DNA of 64,000 bases. Source: a virus. Location: the IMG/VR virus record IMGVR_UViG_3300032046_000008, positions 37,906-101,905 of that record. One strand, given 5' to 3'. The notes beneath the pieces were generated by a model. It ran no database searches. It was not told where the DNA came from and was given only the letters and a program-made list of their open reading frames with translations. The translations under genes and the position numbers were made by a program. Of the stretch, positions 1-6,916 are shown one piece after another; position 1 is the first letter of the stretch; each line of letters opens with the position of its first letter.

Positions 1-47
1 CATCTACTGAGACCACTGAAGACCTGTTCCAAACATTGCTCGCTCAT
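1..47 (-). CDS. Partial small protein, cut by window edge
   Basis: ATG at 45-47 opens a frame beginning MSEQCLEQVF that runs off the left edge after 15 codons. It starts 2 nt downstream of the preceding stop, in line with the tight operon spacing here. No function can be assigned from 15 residues. Confidence 0.4.
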   Translation of the reverse strand, partial: MSEQCLEQVFSGLSR

Positions 48-49
48 TC

Positions 50-205
50 TCACGCCTCCACTAGTTCACATGCCTTGCAGTTGGCGCTGCCCATGCAGTT
101 CTCACATACCAGCTGCTTGCATTTGGGACATCGCTGCATACAATCCAGAGACCTCACCTGCGAGTATACCTCACAACTGTTCTGGATGTCTGAGAGTTTT
201 ACCAT
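50..205 (-). CDS. 51-residue Cys-rich zinc-finger-like protein
   Basis: An ATG frame preceded by AAGGA about 6 nt upstream encodes 51 residues. The middle holds three closely spaced Cys pairs (CPKC, CENC, CKAC), a pattern that normally coordinates one or two zinc ions. It is one of many small Cys-pair proteins at both ends of the window. Role unknown; nucleic-acid or protein binding is the usual use of such folds, but nothing here proves it. The 157 nt between this gene and the next one upstream are GC-rich with some self-complementarity and no convincing gene. Confidence 0.6.
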   Translation of the reverse strand: MVKLSDIQNSCEVYSQVRSLDCMQRCPKCKQLVCENCMGSANCKACELVEA

Positions 206-362
206 ATTGTTCCTTCCCCAGAGCTACCGGCCCTGGCCCCTGAGTCTAGGGTTAGGCGCTGGACTGACTGGCAGGTACGCTATAGCGGCTGAAAAGCCTT
301 CTCCCTGCACTTACTGCCACCGCTGTCACCCGCAGGCCCAGGGGCGAACGCCAGAGCGCCCG

Positions 363-575
363 CTAACTGACAGTGTTACGGTCTAAGTATCGCTCTAGGT
401 TGTGACGTTCTTTTCCCTCTGGTTCTATTAGACTCCCAAGGTAGGTTGGCATGCGACCTATAGGCCGGAGTACACCTGCCAGTCCATCGGTGACTAGCCT
501 CTGCGCCTCTGCTAAATTGTCGGCCTCTACATCGCGGTCGAAGATCGCCACTGCTGCCACATGATACCGTACCAT
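363..575 (-). CDS. Small hypothetical protein, 70 aa
   Basis: ATG start with AGGAGGG 4-5 nt upstream. The product begins with a beta-strand-like stretch (VRYHVAAVAIFDRD) followed by a helix and is acidic to neutral, typical of a compact folded phage protein. An overlapping longer frame starting at 648 has Arg/Ser-rich shadow composition and I reject it. I do not recognise the family. Confidence 0.6.
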   Translation of the reverse strand: MVRYHVAAVAIFDRDVEADNLAEAQRLVTDGLAGVLRPIGRMPTYLGSLIEPEGKERHNLERYLDRNTVS

Positions 576-651
576 CGTACCCTCCTGCCTCTAACTCTGC
601 GCCCTCACACGGCGCACAGGTGGCGGCAGGAAGCCGCCTATTTGTCATCTT

Positions 652-903
652 TTATGCTCCTCTCAGTGCCACAGACCGTATCTCATCTGTGAGGTGGAAC
701 TGGAGCGCCAACCTTACAGCCATGTCTCCTGGGAGTCGCCCTGATCGCACAGCCTCCAGTAGTTTCTTGGCGGCCAGTCGTCGGTCCCCATCCCTTTGTA
801 GCACACCGAGCACCATCTCATGGCCCCAGCGCCACATACTCTGCTCTTCGGCTCGCTCGACGGCCTCTAAAGGCTCTGACCGAACTTCCCATTTAGCTCC
901 CAC
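652..903 (-). CDS. Small helical hypothetical protein, 83 aa
   Basis: The GTG at 901-903 lies about 6 nt after GAAGG and overlaps the 3' end of the preceding gene by 11 nt. The product is strongly helical and charged (for example LEAVERAEEQSMWRWGHEM), with no membrane segment and no Cys. The open frame extends upstream to 996, but that part reads as the shadow of the previous gene. Function unknown. Confidence 0.55.
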   Translation of the reverse strand: MGAKWEVRSEPLEAVERAEEQSMWRWGHEMVLGVLQRDGDRRLAAKKLLEAVRSGRLPGDMAVRLALQFHLTDEIRSVALRGA

Positions 904-1126
904 TTGAGCCTTCTTCTCTGCAGCAGCATTCGATGATTCGAATCTCGACCCACGCCTGGGGATGTCCAAGCCCGTGGTACATGGGAGGTGCAGCAACCTT
1001 CTTAACCTCGGCCTCCTCGTGGGTCTTGGTCGTTGCTAGTATCCTAGGGGATGTGCTTCTACCCCACTTGTCTTCTGGCAGGAATCCTAACACATGGAAG
1101 TGTGTCTTGTTAACTCCCGCTGGCAT
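893..1126 (-). CDS. Small hypothetical protein, 77 aa
   Basis: ATG start preceded by AAGGAGA at about 9 nt. The N-terminal part (residues 8-60) reads as a normal folded domain, and the end carries a short Cys cluster (ECCCREE). It overlaps the next gene by 11 nt. No family recognised. Confidence 0.55.
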   Translation of the reverse strand: MPAGVNKTHFHVLGFLPEDKWGRSTSPRILATTKTHEEAEVKKVAAPPMYHGLGHPQAWVEIRIIECCCREEGSSGS

Positions 1127-1166
1127 GATCTCGGCTCTCCTTCACGCCTTTATTATCGCTTATTAG

Positions 1167-1319
1167 GTGAAAGAAGGAAAGCTTGTAGAGAAGCATCTAC
1201 AGGAGTTCTCGAGGATTGAGAGACTACTAGGAGGAATTAGAAAGCGCGTTCACACGAGGACAAGAGAGTTCGCCGTTTTTCACACGAATTCGGGGACCAT
1301 TAAACATTACTGGGTTTGA
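1167..1319 (+). pseudogene. Possible plus-strand gene remnant, 50 codons
   Basis: A GTG-initiated plus-strand frame of 50 codons follows a TAG directly. Its translation looks protein-like (GKLVEKHLQEF near the start, TREFAVFHTNSGT near the end) and not like an antisense shadow, because no convincing minus-strand gene covers 1167-1306. No ribosome-binding site precedes the GTG, so I treat it as a doubtful fragment of a displaced gene. Confidence 0.2.
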
Positions 1320-1402
1320 AGAAGCTTCTTCGATTGCTCTTTCTGAGTTAAAAGACGAGCCAATACCGTGAGAGCTTTCTTCTCTTTCTTTAATTTTTGA
1401 TG

Positions 1403-1699
1403 CTACGCCGAATGCGCCCCTTTGTTTGCGAAGAGTTGCAAATTGGAAGGATCATCATCCCGAGTATGACCATTAATATGATGTACTATTTCACCGTGAG
1501 CAATGGACCGACCGATCTTCTGTTCCATTACGGCATGCGATCTGGATTGCCAGCCCATCTCTGTTTTAATATTTATATATTTGGCGCTGAGTCGGCCTCG
1601 ACTCATTTTGAACGCGACGTCAGGTCTACACACTCCGCAATAAGGATGGGCCTTGCCGCAGGATTTGACTTTGTACATCTTGCCTTTGCTTTTATACAT
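1403..1699 (-). CDS. HNH homing-type endonuclease, amber-truncated
   Basis: 98-residue protein with the HNH core near its C-terminus (VHHINGH, then DPSNLQLF) and an N-terminal segment with Cys pairs (SCGKAHPYCGVC) that could bind zinc. HNH proteins of this kind nick or cut DNA and are frequent free-standing mobile genes in phages. Translation meets TAG at 1403-1405, but the same frame continues for 31 protein-like codons rich in Lys (HQKLKKEKKALTVLARLL...) to TAA at 1307. TAG is a normal stop elsewhere in this window, so the gene is either truncated by a nonsense change or naturally ends here. The start is uncertain (1699 or 1678), with a weak ribosome site. Confidence 0.7.
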   Translation of the reverse strand: MYKSKGKMYKVKSCGKAHPYCGVCRPDVAFKMSRGRLSAKYINIKTEMGWQSRSHAVMEQKIGRSIAHGEIVHHINGHTRDDDPSNLQLFANKGAHSA

Positions 1700-1729
1700 C
1701 GGGTCGCGTGGATGCTTTGTGGATCGCCA

Positions 1730-1954
1730 TTAGCACGACTGAGGGTCTAATATTTTCTTTTCTTCTTCCAGCTCCTTCTGACCCGTTGGAGCTTCTGGCG
1801 CTATCTCATCTCGCCATATATCAATCTCGCGAGGAGCCTTGATACCGAGGGAAACCTTATTGCGCTGCACTCCTAAGACAACGATATGGATCTCTAGACC
1901 ATCTTTTCCTTGGAGAATCAGACCTTCATTCTCATGGCGCGTCAGTACTAGCAT
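1730..1954 (-). CDS. csrA: CsrA/RsmA-type RNA-binding translational regulator
   Basis: 74-residue protein whose first 50 residues match CsrA: MLVLTRHENEGLIL, the central strand (EIHIVVLGVQRNKVSLGI) and the KAPREIDIWRDEI region that supplies the RNA-contacting Arg. CsrA dimers bind GGA motifs in mRNA leaders and change translation or stability. The last 20 residues are an acidic/Lys tail (ELEEEKK). GGAGG sits 5 nt before the ATG. It lies just after the lysis-type genes in a late operon, so it may retune host or late phage translation; that role is inferred. Confidence 0.9.
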   Translation of the reverse strand: MLVLTRHENEGLILQGKDGLEIHIVVLGVQRNKVSLGIKAPREIDIWRDEIAPEAPTGQKELEEEKKILDPQSC

Positions 1955-1982
1955 GTCTTCCTCCCTGAAGACTGCCCCGCCA

Positions 1983-2183
1983 TTATTCCATCTCTCTTGT
2001 TAAGTGTAGACTTTGTCTGACCTGCAGCATCTCCCAAGCAGCCCAGACACTGAATGCCATAAATACTGTCAAGACTCCAAGCAGTGAACGCTCGCGCTTA
2101 GTTTCTGCGATTTCTTCTAGCATCTCAGAGGCAACTGCCAATGCAACTTGTGCAGCGAGGAATGAAGCCAAAGCATTAAGCAT
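1983..2183 (-). CDS. Small membrane protein, possible lysis accessory
   Basis: About 66 residues with a hydrophobic N-terminal helix (LNALASFLAAQVALAVA), a charged middle (EEIAETKRER) and a second hydrophobic segment (SLLGVLTVFMAFSVWAAWEML). This two-helix layout suits a small holin or spanin-like protein. ATG 2183 overlaps the TGA of the lysin candidate; a GTG one codon earlier (2186) is equally possible. Its place directly after the lysin supports a lysis role, but the family is not recognised. Confidence 0.6.
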   Translation of the reverse strand: MLNALASFLAAQVALAVASEMLEEIAETKRERSLLGVLTVFMAFSVWAAWEMLQVRQSLHLTREME

Positions 2184-3052
2184 CACGCACCTAAAGCCTG
2201 CCTAGTAGCATCTCCTGCTGCCTTGGAGACCATCATTGCCACTTTGTCTATATTTACTGCAGGTCTACCTGGCTGAAGTGCTAAATCCACGATTTCCCAG
2301 GCATCCCGAGCTCCCCATTTGGCTCTGTCATTGCAATCATGAGCGGCATAGAGAGATGTGCCATGAATCTTCTGCCCCAAGACTGTCGTCCATCGCCAGG
2401 CGAGGATAATTTGCCCTATAATCTCCTCATAATCCATGCGGCCATAAGTCTGGATGGCCGGCAATATGGGGGCGCTACGACCAGGTTCTGGAAGGGTTGG
2501 GCCTAGTTTTTGCCATCGCCAATACGCATCATCAAAGGCCATCTGTAGATCACCAAACGGTGTGTTTGGATAGAATGCTTTCGGGTAGATCATTACTAGC
2601 CAACCGGCTACATACTTTGCCAGTTCTTTGTGGTAGGGCAAACTCAGCCGATTGCCTCGGAAGTCTGTGCTGGCATAAATGGGAGCAAGACCACCAAATC
2701 TCTCTATTAATTGTTTTACATTGTTACCATTTGGCTCGGCCTCATATGGCCCTTCCATATTCAGCGCAACAGAGGCTGCGCCATGTTCCTGGACAGCCCA
2801 GCGCAGAGCATCAGCTTCAGCCAGAGCACAACTCGGCATACAATAAATCTCTGCGGCCAGAAACAACCCAGCCTGCCGTATCTTATGGGCGCTGACTGGA
2901 AAATCTGCCCTTCTCACGAGATTATTAGAATAGATGGGTTCCTGATAAGCTGCCTTCAAAATGATGGTATTGCCCCCAATATCCTTAGTTAACGCAATCA
3001 CCTTGTCAATATTGAAGGCTTGCTCATTCCAATGCCAAATTCCACGCAGAAT
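2183..3052 (-). CDS. TIM-barrel glycosidase-like protein, candidate endolysin
   Basis: A single domain of about 290 residues resembling TIM-barrel glycoside-hydrolase-like proteins. It opens with a first-strand motif RGIWHWNE, then alternating strands and helices, including NMEGPYEAE with candidate acidic catalytic residues. The first GTG (3001) would delete strand 1, yet RGIWHWNE is encoded in frame upstream of it. An AGGAGG lies 9 nt before an ATT at 3050-3052, so initiation probably uses ATT. The gene sits between small membrane proteins, as expected for peptidoglycan hydrolysis at lysis. Substrate is unproven; it could instead be a virion glycosidase. Confidence 0.6.
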   Translation of the reverse strand: MLRGIWHWNEQAFNIDKVIALTKDIGGNTIILKAAYQEPIYSNNLVRRADFPVSAHKIRQAGLFLAAEIYCMPSCALAEADALRWAVQEHGAASVALNMEGPYEAEPNGNNVKQLIERFGGLAPIYASTDFRGNRLSLPYHKELAKYVAGWLVMIYPKAFYPNTPFGDLQMAFDDAYWRWQKLGPTLPEPGRSAPILPAIQTYGRMDYEEIIGQIILAWRWTTVLGQKIHGTSLYAAHDCNDRAKWGARDAWEIVDLALQPGRPAVNIDKVAMMVSKAAGDATRQALGA

Positions 3053-3070
3053 TGTTACTGCCCTCCTTCC

Positions 3071-3337
3071 TTATGGCACCTTTGTCTTGACCCAATCGAT
3101 GATTCCCTGAATAGTTACACCACCGCCTGCTAGACCAATGATTGAAACGATGGTCAAGTTGAACTGCTGCTCTGTCAGACCTCCTTGGAATGCCTGAATT
3201 GCTACTACTCCTATGATGCCACTGATCCCTGCAATAACAGCGACCAATTTGCGACTATTAAGTTGTGCCACTTCCAACCTCCGTATGATGTTATCCCATT
3301 CGACTCCAGGACTACGCCTTGGAAGCCATATACTCAT
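3071..3337 (-). CDS. Small membrane protein, holin-like
   Basis: 88 residues from the ATG at 3337, which overlaps the previous stop as ATGA. An amphipathic N-terminus (residues 1-28) precedes two hydrophobic segments (LVAVIAGISGIIGVVAI and TIVSIIGLAGGGVTI) and a short basic end. Two membrane helices in a protein this size beside a lysin suggests a holin or anti-holin. The longer frame upstream to 3445 is a shadow of the preceding gene. Confidence 0.65.
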   Translation of the reverse strand: MSIWLPRRSPGVEWDNIIRRLEVAQLNSRKLVAVIAGISGIIGVVAIQAFQGGLTEQQFNLTIVSIIGLAGGGVTIQGIIDWVKTKVP

Positions 3338-3600
3338 TTCTCTAATAACCGCATCACTACTGCGGTTAATGGTCCTGCGCCAACAGCTACTAAAGCCCAG
3401 AGAGCTTTGCCTCCTCCAGCAGCACCTTCCAGCTTCGCCTTCCAAAGTTTCAATGTTCCTACTTCGCCATTGATTCGTTTCATTTCTTTCTTGATCTCTT
3501 CATGAGCCAAATCATTACGCTCTGCCATTCCCTTGAACTCTCGGTCGCGGAAGTCAGCTAGTTCGCTCCGAAGAGCTGCAAGTTCTGTTGCTTGATCCAT
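3334..3600 (-). CDS. Coiled-coil protein with C-terminal membrane anchor
   Basis: 88 residues: an N-terminal coiled coil (residues 1-60, rich in Glu/Lys/Leu heptads) and one C-terminal hydrophobic helix (ALWALVAVGAGPLTAVVM). This resembles the XhlA/hemolysin-type layout that partners phage holins. It overlaps the next small membrane gene by 4 nt, so the two are probably translated together and act in the same membrane complex. Confidence 0.6.
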   Translation of the reverse strand: MDQATELAALRSELADFRDREFKGMAERNDLAHEEIKKEMKRINGEVGTLKLWKAKLEGAAGGGKALWALVAVGAGPLTAVVMRLLEK

Positions 3601-3612
3601 ATTATTTTCCTC

Positions 3613-4791
3613 TCAGAGTACATATCCCTGATTATGCACGTAGCCAGCTGCTGGCGTGTAGTCCGTGGCACAATGAGCCACCTGAAAGCCCATAGCAGAG
3701 ACGTTAGCGGAGCCCCCGCTACCCGAAGTGGTCCGCATCCCGCCCAGAGTGTTGTCAAGATTAGCCTGCGTCCAGGCCGCGCCTTCCGTGTCTATATCAC
3801 GACCATAACCCGACCACGCTGGAACCGCCCATGCGGTTGTAAGAGTGCGGGCCGTCTCCGCAATCGTCGTCGTCCGCTTCATAAGACCCGCAGCATCATA
3901 CGAATTTATGTCAGCAGTCTTAGCCCTACAGACAACCTTCACGGCCCAGATGTAGTCGCCACCAGGAATGCCAATGGTGGCGCAACTCTGCATTCCATAG
4001 AGATCGTCCAGTAGATTGCTGGTATAAACATAGTCCGTGTCACTAGAGGGCGCTTCATCAACGCAGGCATAGTTAGTGCCCGCTGAGGGAGTCCAGGCCA
4101 CGGCGCTATTGCTTATCGGCCTCGATGACCGTATCGCCATGATGCCGCTCTTCGGCGGTGCTATATCTGTACCAGCAACATAAGATGCAACGTAGAGGTC
4201 GTCGGTATAGACTGTCAGCCCAGGATTCATCTTTGCGCTGGTAGCGCCCCGCAGGAACTCTACATAGTCAAGCGCCAACAAATTGCTGGTGGTGTAGGTC
4301 ACGGCCAGAGTCCCGCCCACATAGACGTTCATGACGTGGGTTGCCATTATGTACTCAACACACAGCTCATTCCAGGAACCCAGAGCAATAACGTTGGGTG
4401 CTGAGGTTGCGTATATGGTCGCGCCGTCTTCACTGCTGATCTGGAGGCATGGACTCCCGCTGCTGACCGCCCAAAGCAAAGCGAAGGTCGTGCCACTCCA
4501 GTACCCAAGCCACATTAGGAGCCCTGCTATGCCCGACCCCGTGATAGCATCCGCCGAGTAGAAACCGAATGTGGACCGAAAGGGATTGTTGACGTTCCAA
4601 TCTATCCCCACACCAGAAGGCTTAATGTAGGGCTGCTGACCTGCAACGGTGCAATCATGCTTGAACGATGCTAGCCCTGTCCGCTTCTGGGCGGTGCTTC
4701 GCTCACAGCCAGTACCAACGGCGGCCTCAGTGCAGTTCCCTGCCGCGCCGTCATACTCGGCCCCAGCCATGAAGAGGGTCTGACGTGCCAC
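3613..4791 (-). CDS. LamG-like virion surface protein
   Basis: 392 residues starting at GTG 4789-4791, which overlaps the TAG of the preceding gene. The N-terminal 210 residues have the beta-rich layout of a concanavalin/LamG jelly roll (for example WNELCVEYIMA, then MNVYVGGTLA). The C-terminal half is a second beta domain rich in Thr, Ser, Ala and Asp, with no membrane segment. Given its place beyond the collagen-like fibre, I infer a surface or receptor-binding component. It could also be a structural appendage without binding function. Confidence 0.55.
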   Translation of the reverse strand: MARQTLFMAGAEYDGAAGNCTEAAVGTGCERSTAQKRTGLASFKHDCTVAGQQPYIKPSGVGIDWNVNNPFRSTFGFYSADAITGSGIAGLLMWLGYWSGTTFALLWAVSSGSPCLQISSEDGATIYATSAPNVIALGSWNELCVEYIMATHVMNVYVGGTLAVTYTTSNLLALDYVEFLRGATSAKMNPGLTVYTDDLYVASYVAGTDIAPPKSGIMAIRSSRPISNSAVAWTPSAGTNYACVDEAPSSDTDYVYTSNLLDDLYGMQSCATIGIPGGDYIWAVKVVCRAKTADINSYDAAGLMKRTTTIAETARTLTTAWAVPAWSGYGRDIDTEGAAWTQANLDNTLGGMRTTSGSGGSANVSAMGFQVAHCATDYTPAAGYVHNQGYVL

Positions 4792-5294
4792 TAGAGTTTA
4801 CCTACAGTCTTCGCCATGTGAGCCGAGTAGAGCCGAAGAGCCCCGAACTGGTTGACGTAATCGGCCTGTTGAAATGGCCCGCCGTCCAACCAAGTCCGCA
4901 GCGGGACAGCAACGGTGCGATATATCCAGCCGAAGGCATATTCCTCCTGCTTCGCAGCAATCCTAGTCTGGAACCAGAAGCGGAAAAGTTCGCGTACAGT
5001 GGTCGTGGTAGGTGCCCACAGGGCAAGTTGGGAGGCCCAGATGCGTTCCAGGGGGTGTGGAGCAGCAAGTGGCTTGGAGCCTGGTGGTGCTTCCAGCACA
5101 GCAGGCCGTACCACAAATAGGCTTTGATTGTCGTCCGAGATATAAACCTGGCCGACCTTACGTTCCGCCGCAACTCGATCCGGCGTCCAGAGGTCAACAG
5201 GTTCGGAACAAGAAGCTGCCGTTATAGGAACTTGGGCGTTCCAAATGGAAGCCGCTAGTGCATCATCGACGGCGGTTGTTACTATTCTGGCCAT
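4791..5294 (-). CDS. Hypothetical virion-region protein, 167 aa
   Basis: 167 residues, soluble, with no repeats or Cys cluster. It begins ARIVTTAVDDALAAS and ends TAG overlapping the GTG of the next gene. Position in the surface-protein block suggests a fibre accessory or structural protein. I recognise no catalytic motif. Confidence 0.55.
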   Translation of the reverse strand: MARIVTTAVDDALAASIWNAQVPITAASCSEPVDLWTPDRVAAERKVGQVYISDDNQSLFVVRPAVLEAPPGSKPLAAPHPLERIWASQLALWAPTTTTVRELFRFWFQTRIAAKQEEYAFGWIYRTVAVPLRTWLDGGPFQQADYVNQFGALRLYSAHMAKTVGKL

Positions 5295-5326
5295 CTATAT
5301 CTCCACCCAGTCCCGGTATGCGGTCA

Positions 5327-6916
5327 TCACCCCTTCAATGCCTTCTCGTAATACTCCATGTTGACCTTCAGCCGCTCGCTATCTGGGCGGGCAGCCAGAG
5401 CAATACCACCATACTTCAGGGCTTCTTTGTTGCGTCCTGCCTTGTGACAGGCTAAGGCTAGCTCGTCCCAGCGATACCAGTCATAGATGGTCTGGTCTAC
5501 AAAGTAGGTGCTAGGGCTGAATGCTGTAGATGCTAGTAACCAACCGATAGCCTCCTCGTACCGCTTCTGGGCGCGAGCTGTCTTTCCCAGCCAGAAATAA
5601 GGCTCTGCCCAGCCAGCGAACTCAGCCAGAGACTTCAATGCTGCCTGCCATGCAGACTTTTCATCTCCTAGTGCTCGCCAACAATCGGCAGCCATGAGAC
5701 AAGCACGAGAGCGTTGAATAGGCCATCCCGGAGGAATCTGAAGTAGAAGGGCCACAAGCCCCAGACATTCATGCCAGTGCTTCTTGTAAAAATGCTGACG
5801 AGCCAGGTAAAACAATGTCCGCTCAGTTAGAGTTTCTTTCTCGAGGTCAGAGCGCAGAGCATCAAACATATCGGCATGATTTGGTCGGTCCCCACTGGGT
5901 CGTGACAGATGTTCTACGACAATGTCTTTGTGCTCTATCCGCCCTGTTCCATTAAGCCAGTTATGGGCTGCACCATGCCAACTCCACTCCTTGGTATTCT
6001 TGTGCAGCAGTTCTTGGCGAGCATATGTGGTAGCAGGATTCCCATTCTTGTCACGGCTGAAGATCATGAATGGCGCTATACCATCCTGTTTGCCCTCGCT
6101 AACTATCTGTCTGATGGCCTCATGGCCCTCTAGCAGAATCTCGTCAGCATCCTGCCAGTAGAGATATTCGCCGAAACATAGACCTTCAGCATAGTTCCGA
6201 GCCGCAGCGAAGTCGTCACACCAGGGAAAATGACCCATACGAGCACCATAGGACTTAGCAATCTCTATGGTCTTGTCAGAGGAGCCGGTGTCTACGATGA
6301 CCAACTCGTCCCATAGACCTTTTAGAGAATCAAGGCACGTGGGAAGAAGTTCCTCTTCATTCTTAACAATCAGTACAATTGACAATTTGGGTTGCTTGCG
6401 ATGGGCAGTGGCCACAAGATATTGATCAGAATATGGATGAGTCAAAATAGGCCCAATAGCGCCAAGAGCCTTCGGCAATACACCATCTGTAAACTCACGC
6501 ACATGAGCAGGATCTGGTACAGCAGCCCCATTAGGAACAGTTACCACAAGATGCCCATTAGGAGCGAGGGACTGTCTGATCTTCTTTAGCAAGAGGGCTT
6601 CTGTCTTATTATCTAAGTGCTCTAACAACTCCCCCAGGACGATGGTGTGCCAAGAACCTCGGGGCATAGGCTCCTTGATAAAATCATGCACCTTGAACTT
6701 CTTGCCAGGATTACGATGAGCAGCTAAATCAATGGCTGCCTGGGAGAAGTCGAGACCAAGGTAATGGCCGTCGCAGAACTGCGCCAGTCTACCATCACCA
6801 CAGCCCACATCTAGTACCTTGCCAGAGCATAGAGAGGCTGTGTAGCGCACCCTGTTCTCGTCCACGTGGTAGCGCCCGTTGTAGATCTTGTCATAATAAG
6901 ATGAATCCTTCATCAT
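5327..6916 (-). CDS. Methyltransferase + GT2 glycosyltransferase + TPR fusion
   Basis: About 529 residues from ATG 6916, coupled (ATGA) to the collagen-like gene. Domain 1 (about 1-165) is a class I SAM methyltransferase with motif [12 protein letters not shown] and a later LGELLEHL. Domain 2 (about 175-330) is a GT-A glycosyltransferase of the GT2 type: [18 protein letters not shown], then [10 protein letters not shown] and the metal-binding WQDADE. The rest (about 340-529) is helical TPR-like repeats, as in protein-modifying glycosyltransferases. The direct neighbour is a Thr-rich collagen-like fibre, so I infer it makes or transfers a methylated glycan onto that fibre; the acceptor is not shown by sequence. 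Confidence 0.85.
   Translation of the reverse strand: MMKDSSYYDKIYNGRYHVDENRVRYTASLCSGKVLDVGCGDGRLAQFCDGHYLGLDFSQAAIDLAAHRNPGKKFKVHDFIKEPMPRGSWHTIVLGELLEHLDNKTEALLLKKIRQSLAPNGHLVVTVPNGAAVPDPAHVREFTDGVLPKALGAIGPILTHPYSDQYLVATAHRKQPKLSIVLIVKNEEELLPTCLDSLKGLWDELVIVDTGSSDKTIEIAKSYGARMGHFPWCDDFAAARNYAEGLCFGEYLYWQDADEILLEGHEAIRQIVSEGKQDGIAPFMIFSRDKNGNPATTYARQELLHKNTKEWSWHGAAHNWLNGTGRIEHKDIVVEHLSRPSGDRPNHADMFDALRSDLEKETLTERTLFYLARQHFYKKHWHECLGLVALLLQIPPGWPIQRSRACLMAADCWRALGDEKSAWQAALKSLAEFAGWAEPYFWLGKTARAQKRYEEAIGWLLASTAFSPSTYFVDQTIYDWYRWDELALACHKAGRNKEALKYGGIALAARPDSERLKVNMEYYEKALKG

Noticed and set aside
206-362. tRNA-like or 25-codon gene in the left GC-rich gap
   Set aside because: No T-loop or acceptor pairing was found, and the GTG frame lacks a ribosome site.
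376-648. 90-codon minus frame overlapping the 363-575 gene
   Set aside because: Arg/Ser/Gly-rich shadow composition; the alternative frame has the ribosome site and folded-protein character.
1318-1331. Perfect 14-bp palindrome GAAGAAGCTTCTTC
   Set aside because: It falls inside the Lys-Lys-Leu-Leu part of the extended HNH frame and has no loop or U-run, so it is probably chance.
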